Assembly (NCBI RefSeq): GCF_008704205.1 | Contig: NZ_VXLC01000014.1 | Coordinates: forward strand, 496,001-560,000 | Reading direction: 5' to 3' | Source of the DNA: Nocardia colli | GTDB lineage: Bacteria; Actinomycetota; Actinomycetes; Mycobacteriales; Mycobacteriaceae | DNA length: 64,000 bases | In this document: one piece after another, positions 43,375 to 52,510 of the stretch | Layout of the letters: each line of letters opens with the position of its first letter | How positions within the stretch are numbered: the stretch's first letter is position 1 | The notes under the pieces: generated by a model | What the model was told of the DNA's origin: nothing | The model's input: the letters and a program-made list of their open reading frames with translations, nothing else | Databases searched by the model: none | Position numbers and translations under genes: made by a program

Positions 43375-43454
43375 CCGAGCCTTTTCTGGAACCGAGTCGG
43401 CGCGTGGCGGATTCGGCGCGGGGGGCATGGGAACCGTGCGCGGCAGCAGGTCGG

Positions 43455-43799
43455 TCAGTCGGCTGCTCTCTGGTGCAGGCCGAACTGAACTCCCTGGTCG
43501 TCGGCGCAGGCGGTGAACCGTCCGAAGCCAGGTTCTTCGGGCCGCGGATCTTCTGCGGTGCCGCCGAGCTCTCTGACCGTGCGCACGGCTGCGTCGATAT
43601 CGTCGACGGAGAAGTAGATCGCGATACGCGCTTCGGCATCCTGGTCGTGGAGCCCGCCCTTGATGGTCGGGGTCTTGATCCACACTTGGCCGTCGTCCTC
43701 GATGGGTGGGAATTCCCACCCGAACAAGCGGCTGTAGAAGATTTGCGCTCGGGCGGAGTCGGGGAGGCCGATCTCGAAGAAGGTCAATTCACCGCGCAT
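43455..43799 (-). CDS. VOC (glyoxalase/bleomycin-resistance fold) protein
   Basis: 114 residues from ATG 43799. GELTFFEIGLPDSARAQIFYSRLFGWEF is the standard opening of a VOC domain with its metal-site region, and IAIYFSVDDIDAAVRTVRELGG with DDQGVQFGLHQ completes the second beta-alpha-beta-beta-beta unit. Usually a small metal-dependent lyase, isomerase or resistance protein. Divergent from nothing; it follows the AraC regulator's end by about 40 bases and is on the same strand, so the AraC protein may control it. Confidence 0.87.
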   Translation of the reverse strand: MRGELTFFEIGLPDSARAQIFYSRLFGWEFPPIEDDGQVWIKTPTIKGGLHDQDAEARIAIYFSVDDIDAAVRTVRELGGTAEDPRPEEPGFGRFTACADDQGVQFGLHQRAAD

Positions 43800-43838
43800 G
43801 ATGTCTCCCAAATGTCGGGTGGCTGATATGGCCCCACC

Positions 43839-44747
43839 TTAGAAACGGGCGCGGTCCGGTGTCTTGGACGTTTGTGCCGCGGCCGCGGCAGCAGCCATGT
43901 CGGTTCCCGGTAGGTCGGCCTGCATCTCGGCCAGGAATGCGGTGGGGGTGCGGCCGGCCAATTCCCGGAACTCGCGGTTGAAGTGTGGCTGATCGCAGTA
44001 GCCGCAGGTCGACGCGATAGCCGCCAGCGACCGGTGGCCCGGGCTGCGAAGCAAATCGACGGCGCGCTGGAACCGCATCAGCCGGGCCATCGTCTTGGGT
44101 GGCAGACCGACCTGGGCGCGGAACCGCTCAGCGAGTCGCCGCCGACTCCAGCCGGTTTGCTCCCGCAGCACACTCAGGTCGAGATCGCCGCCGCAGTCGA
44201 GCAGGTGCTGCCAGGCGGCTGTCAGGGCAGGATCCGGTCGCCGCCCGCGGGTGATCCGTGCTGTCAGAGTCGTATCGAGCAGACCGATCCGTTGCTGCCA
44301 TGTCGTGGCTGCTGTGAGTCGTTCGACGAACTCGGTGGTACCGGTCCAGAGATCGGCCAGGTCGATCACATCGTCGGCCACTATCGATGCGGATACGCCG
44401 AACAACTCCAGCGCCGACAGCGGAGACAGCTGAACCTCGAGGACGGACTGATAGCCGTTGTGAACGGCGACGACCGGTTCGCGGCCAACTCCAACCAGAG
44501 CAGCCGCGGATCGACACGAGTCTCGTTTCGTGATCCCCCGAGCCAACGACAACGGCCCAGCGAGACTGATCAGGAGGATCATTTTCGGCGTCGGTAGCTC
44601 CTGGCGCACCATCGGCCGAGCCGAAACTTCCCGGAACCATCCGTAGCTCGACACCAGCCGGTCGAGCTGCACCGCGGGGGCGGCGAAGGCGGTGCTCCAG
44701 TGCGGTTTCGCACCGTCCGTACGCCTGACCTCACCCGGAACGTCCAC
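43839..44747 (-). CDS. AraC-family transcriptional regulator
   Basis: 302 residues. The C-terminal third is the double HTH: LSVLREQTGWSRRRLAERFRAQVGLPPKT and LAAIASTCGYCDQPHFNREFRELAGRTPTAFL, with the conserved F-x-x-x-x-G-x-x-P. The N-terminal domain is similar to the DUF6597-like sensing domain seen in actinomycete members. It ends in an alanine run. It is upstream of the VOC gene on the same strand and divergent from the asparaginase gene at 44843. Confidence 0.9.
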   Translation of the reverse strand: MDVPGEVRRTDGAKPHWSTAFAAPAVQLDRLVSSYGWFREVSARPMVRQELPTPKMILLISLAGPLSLARGITKRDSCRSAAALVGVGREPVVAVHNGYQSVLEVQLSPLSALELFGVSASIVADDVIDLADLWTGTTEFVERLTAATTWQQRIGLLDTTLTARITRGRRPDPALTAAWQHLLDCGGDLDLSVLREQTGWSRRRLAERFRAQVGLPPKTMARLMRFQRAVDLLRSPGHRSLAAIASTCGYCDQPHFNREFRELAGRTPTAFLAEMQADLPGTDMAAAAAAAQTSKTPDRARF

Positions 44748-44842
44748 CAGCTCAGTTTCCGCTCAATGCCCTGACATCGCCACCGTGGTTCTGGTCAGTT
44801 GATCGCGAATTCAGGTATCGGACCTATGGTTAGGCTGGGCGG

Positions 44843-45889
44843 ATGACCACTGTGGAGACCGGTTCTCGGGTCATCGTTTACGCGCTCGGTGGCACCATCG
44901 CCATGTCCAGTACCCTCAGCGGTGGTGTCGCGCCGGCTTTGTCCGCGCACGACCTGCTAGCTGCCGTCCCTGGCCTCGCTGAGTCCGGTGTCACCGTCGA
45001 GGTACAGGATTTCCGGCGTGTCCCTGGCGCGTCGCTGACCCTCTCGGATATCTCCGCGCTCGCGACGGCGATCAGCGAACGGCTGACCGATGTCGATGGC
45101 GCCGTCATCACCCAGGGCACCGACACCATCGAAGAAGCCGCTTACCTCCTGGATCTGCTCCACGCCGGGCCGCAACCGATCATCGTGACCGGTGCCATGC
45201 GCGCCCCAACTCTGGCTGGAGCCGACGGTCCCGCGAACATACTGGCCGCGATTCTGACCGCCGCCAGCCCGCACGCCAGAAACCAAGGCGTTCTTGTGGT
45301 TTTCGGCGACGAAATCCACGCGGCTCGGCGCGTCCGCAAGACTCATACCACCAGTCCCGCGACCTTCCAGTCGCCGAACGGCGGTCCGCTGGGCTATCTC
45401 GTCGAAGGGCGACCCCGGCTGCTCAACCGCCTCACTCATCGCACGGTCGTACCTGCCGAACCCGCCGACAGTATCCGAGTCGCCGTTGTCCCGGTCGCCC
45501 TCGGCGACGACGGCACTACTGTGCGGTTGCTCGGCGATCACGTAGACGGACTGGTTCTGGCCGGATTCGGTGCTGGACATGTCCCATCCGATCTGGTCCC
45601 GGCACTGGAAACGCTCTGTGCCCGAGTGCCTGTCGTACTCTCGTCCCGCACCGGGGGCGGGTCTGTCCTTGCCGCTACCTATGGATTCCCGGGCTCCGAG
45701 CGCGATCTGCTGGCGCGTGGTCTCATCTCGGCCGGCTACCTCGACCCCTACAAGGCCCGCATCCTCCTGCTGACCCTTCTCGCGACAGGGTGCGACCACT
45801 CCACCATCGCTACCGCATTCGGCGCGGCCGGTGGCATCGCCGACCCCGGAACCTGGCCTTGGCCAACCGATTTCAGTCAGGGCAACTGA
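44843..45889 (+). CDS. L-asparaginase
   Basis: 348 residues. YALGGTIA near residue 15 holds the first catalytic Thr (Thr18), and VITQGTDTIEEAA (from residue 88) holds the second Thr and the Asp of the TDT motif. TGAMRAPTLAGADGPANI provides the conserved lysine-free TGAMR block. The family hydrolyses L-asparagine to aspartate and ammonia. No signal peptide, so a cytoplasmic enzyme. The end overlaps the convergent TetR gene by 17 bases. Confidence 0.92.
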   Translation: MTTVETGSRVIVYALGGTIAMSSTLSGGVAPALSAHDLLAAVPGLAESGVTVEVQDFRRVPGASLTLSDISALATAISERLTDVDGAVITQGTDTIEEAAYLLDLLHAGPQPIIVTGAMRAPTLAGADGPANILAAILTAASPHARNQGVLVVFGDEIHAARRVRKTHTTSPATFQSPNGGPLGYLVEGRPRLLNRLTHRTVVPAEPADSIRVAVVPVALGDDGTTVRLLGDHVDGLVLAGFGAGHVPSDLVPALETLCARVPVVLSSRTGGGSVLAATYGFPGSERDLLARGLISAGYLDPYKARILLLTLLATGCDHSTIATAFGAAGGIADPGTWPWPTDFSQGN

Positions 45890-46439
45890 CGTCGCGCACC
45901 ATTCGGAGCAGTGCTTTCTCAGCGCGGTCGAAAGGGGTGAGGCTGTTCGCTGCCCGGCAGGTGATGTGCGCGCCCTCCAAGGTTGCAATGAGTAGTGCCG
46001 CAAGACTGTTCGCGTCATCCACACTCATGCCGGCCGCTGTCAGGCGGGACGCCAGCGCATCCTCCCAACTCGTGAACGCAGTCGCGGCAGTGTGGCGCAG
46101 GCGGTCGTCCTCCGGGTCCGGGTCGATCGCCACGGCCGCGATCGCGCAGCCGTGACCCGACACCGAAGCGCCGACCACTGGACGAACGGTTGCGAGGAAC
46201 GTGGCAACCACTTCCTGCGGCGAATCGCCGGAAAGTGCCGCCAGATGGTCGCGCACCACGGTCCCGTGGCGTTCGGCGGCCTCGGCCACCAGCTGACGTT
46301 TTCCGCCGGGAAAATGGTGGTAGATGGCCCCACGCGCCGCCCCACTGGCGGCCAGCACCTCGGTGAACGACATCGCGGCGACACCTCGGCGCTGCAGCAA
46401 CTCGGTCGCCGCGTAGACCATCCGATCCCTCGTATCCAT
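45873..46439 (-). CDS. TetR-family repressor (LmrA/YxaF type)
   Basis: 188 residues from ATG 46439. The HTH reads MSFTEVLAASGAARGAIYHHFPGGKRQLV, where GA-IYHHFPGGK is typical of the LmrA/YxaF subgroup. The C-terminal part (GHGCAIAAVAIDPDPEDDRLR) has the C-x-x-x/AV-ID pattern of this group. It overlaps the asparaginase end and is divergent from the YdhR-like gene. A 38-bp inverted repeat sits between them, so it likely represses both directions. Confidence 0.9.
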   Translation of the reverse strand: MDTRDRMVYAATELLQRRGVAAMSFTEVLAASGAARGAIYHHFPGGKRQLVAEAAERHGTVVRDHLAALSGDSPQEVVATFLATVRPVVGASVSGHGCAIAAVAIDPDPEDDRLRHTAATAFTSWEDALASRLTAAGMSVDDANSLAALLIATLEGAHITCRAANSLTPFDRAEKALLRMVRDVSCPD

Positions 46440-46479
46440 GGCAGCCCCTCGCTTGACTAGTACGCCCATGCTAGTGCAT

Positions 46480-46517
46480 CATCGACTCGCTAGTACGTAC
46501 GTACTGGCGAGTCGATG
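46480..46517. promoter_or_regulatory. 38-bp inverted repeat, TetR operator
   Basis: CATCGACTCGC (46480-46490) and GCGAGTCGATG (46507-46517) are perfect 11-bp arms; the centre AGTACGTACGTACT is itself palindromic. It ends 16 bases before the ATG of the YdhR-like gene, in the position to block its promoter. Confidence 0.8.
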
Positions 46518-46533
46518 ACCTTCGGAGGCTCTT

Positions 46534-46842
46534 ATGGGCAAGACATTCCTCTATACCGAAATGCAGACCGCAATACCGTTCGAAGGCTTTCCATGGGGTG
46601 CCGTCAACGCGGAACTCAAAGGTGTTCCCGGTCTGCTCCGGAAGACGTGGCTGTCGGGATTGGGCACGAACACCGTCGGCGGTTTCTACGAGTTCGACAC
46701 CGCCGAGCATGCGCTGGACTTCGCGCACGGGCAGTTCGCGGAACAGGCGCGACGCGCCGGTGCGGCGTCGACAACCCGCCTGTTCGACGGGGAGATCGTC
46801 AGGGAGGCAAGCGTGGATCTGCGTTCCCCTTACTTCGAGTGA
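46534..46842 (+). CDS. YdhR-like putative monooxygenase
   Basis: 102 residues. FEGFPWGAVNAELKGVPGLLRKTWLSG followed by GGFYEFDTAEHALDFA matches the YdhR family of small dimeric ferredoxin-like proteins that resemble mono-oxygenases for aromatic compounds. Controlled by the adjacent TetR protein through the 38-bp operator, which suggests a response to an aromatic or antibiotic-like compound. GGAGG precedes the start. Confidence 0.8.
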   Translation: MGKTFLYTEMQTAIPFEGFPWGAVNAELKGVPGLLRKTWLSGLGTNTVGGFYEFDTAEHALDFAHGQFAEQARRAGAASTTRLFDGEIVREASVDLRSPYFE

Positions 46843-47096
46843 AATGTGGCGCCGAGTAGGTAATCGCGGTTGTCGAGGATGTACTGCATGTCCTCGCGAT
46901 AGCCATCGGTATGGCGTTCGTCGCGGTGGCGGTCGAATCCGGGATTGCCGAGCCGGATCTGGCTTTCGATGTCCGCCGTGAGGGTGGCGAGCAGCAGATC
47001 GAGCAGGTCAGGGGAGTGATCCCGATCTGGTTGGTCCACCGCAGGTCTGCGTCGAGCGTCTGGTCGACCAGATCCGCGTGTCGTGTGCTGTGTCAT
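46830..47096 (-). CDS. Small hypothetical protein
   Basis: 88 residues from ATG 47096 with GGAGA 8 bases before it. The C-terminal 60 residues (PDLLDLLLATLTADIESQIR to MQYILDNRDYLLGATF) look like a helical domain with a pattern of leucines and acidic residues, while the N-terminus is charged and disordered. Family unknown. Its end overlaps the YdhR-like gene by 13 bases. The open frame upstream (to 47519) is not convincing. Confidence 0.45.
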   Translation of the reverse strand: MTQHTTRGSGRPDARRRPAVDQPDRDHSPDLLDLLLATLTADIESQIRLGNPGFDRHRDERHTDGYREDMQYILDNRDYLLGATFHSK

Positions 47097-47236
47097 ATGG
47101 AGATTCTCCGGCGACCGCGACCAGGTGCTTGCCAGTGTCAAGCGCATGGGTGAGGAGGTGCTCCCCGGAGGTGCGTACGCGTCTGCTACCGAATAGGGTT
47201 GCCCATACACAGTTTCGGTGATGTTCGGGGTGCGGG

Positions 47237-47788
47237 TTACGGCCCTTTTTCGCTGACCGGTCGCAGCAACACGATTGGGATTTGCCGTTCGGTGAGCTGA
47301 CGGTACTCGTCGAACCCAGGGTTCATGCGCGTGATTGTGTCCCATAGCTTGTCGGTTTCGTCCGGGGTAGCAGTACGGGCTTCCACGGTGTATCGGGATC
47401 GGTCGGCCAACACGTGACCGGCGGGCCGCGCTTGAAGGTTGAGCCACCAGGCCGGCATCCGGTCGCTTCCCGCGTTGGATGCGAGGACCGCGAAATCGTT
47501 GCCGACTCGCAGATAACACAGCGGTGTGGTGCGCGGTTTTCCGGTCTTACGCCCGATCGTGGTCAATACCAGGACCGGCATCCCGCCGGTGAAAAGGAAC
47601 GAACGGCGGATGCGGCCCCCGCTCCAGCGAATAGCGACAGCGTGTCCGCGAGTGAGCCACCCCGATAACCGTCGCATCGCGGTGCCCCTGTGGCGAATTC
47701 TTGCGAACAGTCGATTGCGCCAAAATCGTTGCGCCATGGTCAATGTTTCCGCTGCGCCGCTGATGGACGCGGAATCGGAGTGGCTCAT
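47237..47788 (-). CDS. Deazaflavin-dependent nitroreductase family protein
   Basis: About 183 residues. MPVLVLTTIGRKTGKPRTTPLCYL is the F420-binding signature of the Ddn family, followed by FAVLASNAGSDRMPAWWLNLQARP and a FDEYRQLTERQIPIVLLRPV tail. These enzymes use reduced F420 and activate nitroimidazole drugs in Mycobacterium; the natural role is quinone protection. The start may be 47788 or ATG 47737. Stand-alone gene. Confidence 0.88.
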   Translation of the reverse strand: MSHSDSASISGAAETLTMAQRFWRNRLFARIRHRGTAMRRLSGWLTRGHAVAIRWSGGRIRRSFLFTGGMPVLVLTTIGRKTGKPRTTPLCYLRVGNDFAVLASNAGSDRMPAWWLNLQARPAGHVLADRSRYTVEARTATPDETDKLWDTITRMNPGFDEYRQLTERQIPIVLLRPVSEKGP

Positions 47789-47942
47789 TCGGATCATCTC
47801 CTACTTGCCATAGCGCAACTCGGTCATGCGCTGAGTCACTGGTTCCCTATTGTCTTCTGGATGATGAGAGGATGACAATTACCTGCGAGGTAGTCGCCTG
47901 TGACATTCATCGGATGCCGATACCGATCAAGGAGACGCGTAC

Positions 47943-48347
47943 GTGATGATCGAGCCGTATTGCGCCGAGCATCTCGAACAGGTTGTTGCACTGTGCGCGG
48001 CCGAGGGTTGGCCGAGCTATCCGTCGCAGCCCGAACGCGCCGACGCAGCACTACGCTCACCCGGCGCTGTCACCTTGGTCGCGACCAGCGGCGGGGCGGT
48101 GATCGGCTTCGCCCATGCGCTCAGCGATGGGTGGTGGGGATACCTGTCGCTGCTGCTGGTCGCCGACGGCCACCGCGGAAAGGGCATCGGCGGGCGACTG
48201 GTCGAGGAAATCTTTCGTTGCAGCGGCGTCACCCGTCTCGATCTGGTCAGCGACGAGGCGAGTGAGTTCTACCGATCACGGCCGCACTGTGCCTTCGACG
48301 GGTTTCGGCTCTACCCAACGCCTCGGCTCGATGGCTCCGGCACGTGA
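47943..48347 (+). CDS. GNAT acetyltransferase
   Basis: 134 residues. LLVADGHRGKGIGGRLVEEIF is the acetyl-CoA pyrophosphate loop (R/Q-x-x-G-x-G/A), preceded by VIGFAHALSDGWWGYLSLLL, which is the beta4-beta5 strand of a GNAT fold. YRSRPHCAFDGFRLYP is the C-terminal part. The substrate is unknown. A weak ribosome site (AAGGAG, 47929-47934) precedes the ATG at 47943-47948. Confidence 0.85.
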   Translation: MMIEPYCAEHLEQVVALCAAEGWPSYPSQPERADAALRSPGAVTLVATSGGAVIGFAHALSDGWWGYLSLLLVADGHRGKGIGGRLVEEIFRCSGVTRLDLVSDEASEFYRSRPHCAFDGFRLYPTPRLDGSGT

Positions 48348-48366
48348 GAGTCTGTCTCGTGCACAC

Positions 48367-49406
48367 TCAATTCGGATACGCGTGCTGCGGTATCGATGAC
48401 ACCTCGGGCCAGGTCAGCCATGGAGGAAACACCAGAGGGGCGGTCAGCCCGCGAACATAGGTATTCAGAAAAGCCCTCGTCCAGGTGATGTGGATATGCA
48501 CGCCCCGAGCCGGATCTATTGTCCCGTTCAGCTCGGGACCCCGGGATGTCAACATGCCGATATCAGTGAAGGCGTAATGCCTTGCACCGGCAACCTGATA
48601 GCCGAGAAGCGGGCCCCTGGTGACTTCGGAGAATCTCTTGAATCCTACCGTTTCGGCACCTGTGATGATTCCGTCATCGAGATCGATCGTGCCGGACAGC
48701 AGCAGTACAGGCTGCTCGAGGCCGTTGTCTTGGGCAGTGTTGGAAGACCCCGGGTAACCTATCGGACCATCGAGCAGAACAACGGCCTTGACCCGATCTC
48801 CGACCGCGTACGCGCATTGCGCACTGGTGGTACCGCCGTAGGAATGCCCGACCAATCCTATGCGGGAGACGTCTGCGGCGGCGCCGATCCCGTATGGCAA
48901 TTCTGGCAGCCGATCGAGCATATACATCATATCATCGACCCGGGCCGATAAATTCTTTGCCCACTGCTGGTCGCCATACCCTGCGTTCTGGGCGATCGGC
49001 CCGGTGGGCCACTCTGAAACGATTGATTCGTAGGTGTGCGACAATGTCAGGACCAGCCAGCCGTGACTGGCCAACAGGCTTCCGTCGTAGCCGTCCAGGC
49101 CGATCGTCAATGCCAACGCCATCTCGTTATCGAAGACATCGTTGTCGGACAAGTAGTTCGCCGGCCTCCCGGTGTCGAATACCAGGCTATCGCGGATATG
49201 TACCGCGAGTTTGCGCCGGAAAATGGGTCGCGTCGAGCCTCGTCTTCGAGGAAGAGTCGTCGATTTCCCACGGGAAACGGGCCGGTCGGGGTGGGTAACT
49301 GATTGCTCGATACCGGCTGTGGAAAGGATTCTGCGGAATTCGATCGACAGAAAGGAGCGAGGAGGCCGGTTGCTGCAGATATTGTCAAGAATGTTCTGCG
49401 CCGCAT
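48367..49406 (-). pseudogene. Secreted alpha/beta hydrolase (PAF-acetylhydrolase-like), frameshifted
   Basis: The first frame, from ATG 49406, gives a twin-arginine signal (RRRTFLTISAATGLLAP), then LPTPTGPFPVGNRRLFLEDE and AIAWYSTPGG. The second frame continues RPANYLSDNDVF and GLDGYDGSLLASHGWLVLTL, followed by IGLVGHSYGGTTSAQC (nucleophile Ser) and GARHYAFTDIG (His region). The layout matches the PAF-acetylhydrolase/dienelactone-like secreted hydrolases of actinomycetes. The break is at a run of three C/G at 49168-49170; one additional base would join the frames. About 345 residues if repaired. Confidence 0.72.
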
Positions 49407-49481
49407 TGCGCTGATATCCTTGGCACAACCACTCCGATTCGTCTCTGGATTCAATGACACGCGGGTCCTGCGGTGCGACAA

Positions 49482-50459
49482 TCAGACTGCGGACGAAGCT
49501 GATCGGACTAGCGAGGCGCCGACTTCGTCCACCGTCGCGGTGAGTTCTCCGATGCGCTCAGTGGCGGCGCGAGTCGCGCAATGCAACATGTCCAGTGCAC
49601 GGCACAAGTGCCTAGCGGTCCAATCATCGTGGCTCGTCTCCGGCGGCGGCGGGAGCGCCGCATGCGTGTTGAGAAAGCGGACCACGTCGGCGATGTCGGT
49701 TTTTGCTTTTGTAGCGACGGCGCTGGATTGCTCAGCGGATATCGCAACCTGAGCATCACCGTTTCGAAGCGTTTTGAACGCGTCCAGCTCATCGCTTACC
49801 AATGATATGTAGTCGGTGATACCGGCTTCCTGCTGTCCCCGCAATCGATACGGATCAGAGCGTTGCTCGACAGGTTCTGCACCGCCGGAGCCCATCAAGT
49901 TCAGATGCCGGAGCACTATCGCCGGCATGTGCTGATAGCGATGCTCCAGGTCTGGTCCGAGGATCCCCGGCCCAGGCATCAGGAGCTGCTGTGGCATTTC
50001 TCGCGGCAGCATGCCGTTGGCGATGTCGACAGTTGGGACGGTCCCTACACTGCGCAGCAGAGCATCGCCTTTCTGCGGGTCCATCGATAATGTTCGCACC
50101 ACGGTCGGGCCGACGCTCGTGAACGTGCCGATGGCGATCTGAGCTCGCCGGGTAGCTTCGGCGATCTCGTATCCTCGCCGCGCCGTATCCACCGCGGCGA
50201 CTCCACGGCCGATCACCCCGCCGCCTAAACTCCACGCCGCGCCCGTACCGGCAGCCCGCAGAACGTCGCCGCCAGTGCGCAGGTCGCCCTGAATAGCGGC
50301 CTGCGCTACACCGCCAACTGCGCCACCAACCAGCAACACGGGCAGCACAAACTCCGGCGCGGCCCGCTCCGCCAATGCGAACGGAATCGCCGCGCCCGCC
50401 GCAAGGCCAGTGACAGTACGCGCCAACACGACTGACGGTGACGGATCACTTTCGACCAT
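49482..50459 (-). CDS. Unknown protein, paralogue A
   Basis: 325 residues from ATG 50459, with GGAGG 9 bases before it. Parts parallel the protein at 52511-53479: GGAVGGVAQAAIQGD versus GGAVGGVASDAIAGD, MPQQLLMPGPGILGP versus MPDQLLMPGPAVLAA, and DWTARHLCRALDML versus EWTSHHLQHAAEAI. The N-terminal third is glycine/alanine-rich and hydrophobic (possible membrane insertion), followed by a soluble helical end. The glycine-rich hairpin is like secreted pore or ESX-associated proteins, but no WXG or secretion motif is visible. The family is not known to me. Confidence 0.65.
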   Translation of the reverse strand: MVESDPSPSVVLARTVTGLAAGAAIPFALAERAAPEFVLPVLLVGGAVGGVAQAAIQGDLRTGGDVLRAAGTGAAWSLGGGVIGRGVAAVDTARRGYEIAEATRRAQIAIGTFTSVGPTVVRTLSMDPQKGDALLRSVGTVPTVDIANGMLPREMPQQLLMPGPGILGPDLEHRYQHMPAIVLRHLNLMGSGGAEPVEQRSDPYRLRGQQEAGITDYISLVSDELDAFKTLRNGDAQVAISAEQSSAVATKAKTDIADVVRFLNTHAALPPPPETSHDDWTARHLCRALDMLHCATRAATERIGELTATVDEVGASLVRSASSAV

Positions 50460-50561
50460 GGCGCACAACCTCCGCGTGGTACCCACTTCTAACATCCAGA
50501 ATGGTGTCATATCTATGCCGCCTTCCCAGCCGTGGTATGGCGGCCGACCATCGTAGGCCGT

Positions 50562-52301
50562 TCACGAACCGCTGTAGTAGACCTCGAGCTCGGCAATCGA
50601 GGTGAAGTACGCAGCGCCTCCCGGGTTACCGATGATCCGCACACCATCACCTGCGACTGTGGCGAATGCCAGGGTGTAGGTGATGAATGGTCCCGCTGCA
50701 GCTGTGTACGGATAGCGAGGCGCGATGTTCATGTTCTGTACGTCTATCCATCGGAAATTCTGGCGAACTTGGACTCGCAGATTCGCGGCGAACCAGCCGC
50801 CATCGTGGAACATTTCTCCCGTCGTGTACACGACGCTGTTCATCAGGTACGATCTGGCCCAGGTAAATCCCCAGAAGTCCAGGTCTTTGTTTTCCTGATC
50901 GAAGCTGTCCTCGCTCTTTGTCAGGTCACCGTCGCAGTAATACTCGCTGTGACCGTAGTGTGCGCACTTCTCGACAGGGGTGACGGATTCACCGGTATAG
51001 GCAAGGTTCTCGCGTGAGTCCGGCTGGTTCTGCGGAGGGTGTGGAACGAAGGGCTGTACGGACAGTTGCCGCAGATTGAAGTTGTATGCGGCGGTACCGC
51101 TGGTGACGTCGGTCCACCAGTTCGACTGTACCCACATCGATTTCCCGTCGGCCGAGATGAACTTCGACGGGATAGTCGTGCCGTAGCCGCCGTTCTTCGG
51201 GCCTGGGAGCCGCGCGCCGCGGCCGAACCATGGATAGCCGCCGAAGTCTTTGGTGAGAAATAATCGCCACGGACCCCATGGTGTGGGTGCTTCGTAGAAC
51301 TCGAATGTGTACTCGGTCCACGAGGTGTACAGATACCGCTTCAGCGGCTGTACATAGACGACGCCGCCCAGGGAGATCACCGATAGGCCGCGTGGATACT
51401 TGTCGGAATTGCGGACCGTCGCATACTGCCGCCTGGTGTCATGCAGGACCGGTTGTCTTTCCTCGAGTTTCTTGGTCCACCGTGGTGCATCGTCTTTGAG
51501 GCCGGCAAAGAACTCCCAGCGGCTCCGCTTCTCGACCGCGTCCTTAGGCACCCGCGCCAGATACAGGTCGACGGGATCGGCGACCGTGTCGGTAAGGGAG
51601 TCTCGCCAGTTGCCGTCCAAACCGTAGGCATAGACGTAGCGCGCTCCGTCCGCGCCCAGCGCATCCATGGCATTGCCGGAATCACGCCCGAAATCCAGGA
51701 AGAAGATAGTGGTGAAGACAGAATCGGTGAAGAGGGGTTCCTGGGTCTGATGCCAGGTGCATCCGTGGTCGTCCGACCACGAGATTGCGGCGTTGGGCGC
51801 GTCGTTGAATTCGATCGGGCCGGGTCCGACGCGGCCGTCCTGGATGGCCAGGTAGAGGCGTCCGTCGGCACAGACGATCCCGGTCGGCTTGCGGTTGTAT
51901 TTCCTGGGATCGCCCCACACCGTGCCGATCTGGTCGGCGGCGGCCAACCGTTCCCCGGTGAGCCCTGACTTCGGGTCGCCGGTGATCCGGTTGACGACAA
52001 TGTCTTGCGCCCGGTGGTCACCGAACCCGCGGCCGTCTCCGTTCGCTGTGTACAGGGCATCGTCGTCCGCCCAGCAGGTCGGCCAGAGATCACCGTCGCT
52101 GTCGGTGTCGACGGCGGCCGCGCTCTCCACGAAAGCCGTGGAGAAGAAGGTGCTCCACTCGGGTTCTCCGGTGCCTGCAGTGCTATCACCGATGTGTACC
52201 TGGGCGAGCGCGGTCGTCGGTAGCTGGACGCCGACCGCCAGCGCACCGGCAACACCCCCGACACCGGCAATGAAATGCCGACGGCCCATTCGCATCGTCA
52301 A
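50562..52301 (-). CDS. Tat-exported DUF4185-type protein with C-terminal beta domain
   Basis: 579 residues. A twin-arginine signal (RRHFIAGVGGVAGALAVG) starts it. The first 430 residues have repeated SWSDDHGCTW-, DGRLYLAIQDGRVG- and QPLKRYLYTSWTEYTFEFYE-type blocks like the five-bladed-propeller DUF4185 proteins (glycoside-hydrolase-like). From about 470 the sequence (LDFWGFTWARSYLMNSVVYTTG, LRVQVRQNFRWIDVQNMNI, GVRIIGNPGGAAYFTSIAEL) resembles a discoidin/F5-8 type C carbohydrate-binding domain. It should be extracellular and act on or bind a glycan. It lies between two paralogous unknown genes on the same strand. Confidence 0.82.
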   Translation of the reverse strand: MTMRMGRRHFIAGVGGVAGALAVGVQLPTTALAQVHIGDSTAGTGEPEWSTFFSTAFVESAAAVDTDSDGDLWPTCWADDDALYTANGDGRGFGDHRAQDIVVNRITGDPKSGLTGERLAAADQIGTVWGDPRKYNRKPTGIVCADGRLYLAIQDGRVGPGPIEFNDAPNAAISWSDDHGCTWHQTQEPLFTDSVFTTIFFLDFGRDSGNAMDALGADGARYVYAYGLDGNWRDSLTDTVADPVDLYLARVPKDAVEKRSRWEFFAGLKDDAPRWTKKLEERQPVLHDTRRQYATVRNSDKYPRGLSVISLGGVVYVQPLKRYLYTSWTEYTFEFYEAPTPWGPWRLFLTKDFGGYPWFGRGARLPGPKNGGYGTTIPSKFISADGKSMWVQSNWWTDVTSGTAAYNFNLRQLSVQPFVPHPPQNQPDSRENLAYTGESVTPVEKCAHYGHSEYYCDGDLTKSEDSFDQENKDLDFWGFTWARSYLMNSVVYTTGEMFHDGGWFAANLRVQVRQNFRWIDVQNMNIAPRYPYTAAAGPFITYTLAFATVAGDGVRIIGNPGGAAYFTSIAELEVYYSGS

Positions 52302-52510
52302 CCGCTTTCATCGTGTTCGAATAGATCAGAGTTTCGTTCCGGCACGTTACCCAGATCTACGCGGAATCCCGCACATGTGAACTTCCCACGTGTGGAGATA
52401 GTGGTCGCGATTCGGTCGTCGGAAGCGCATTGCGCCGCCGGGAATCACCCGTGCGGAATCGAACACGATAGCGTGATCGAGGCATGTCCGCGAATCGGAG
52501 CCAGGCCACT

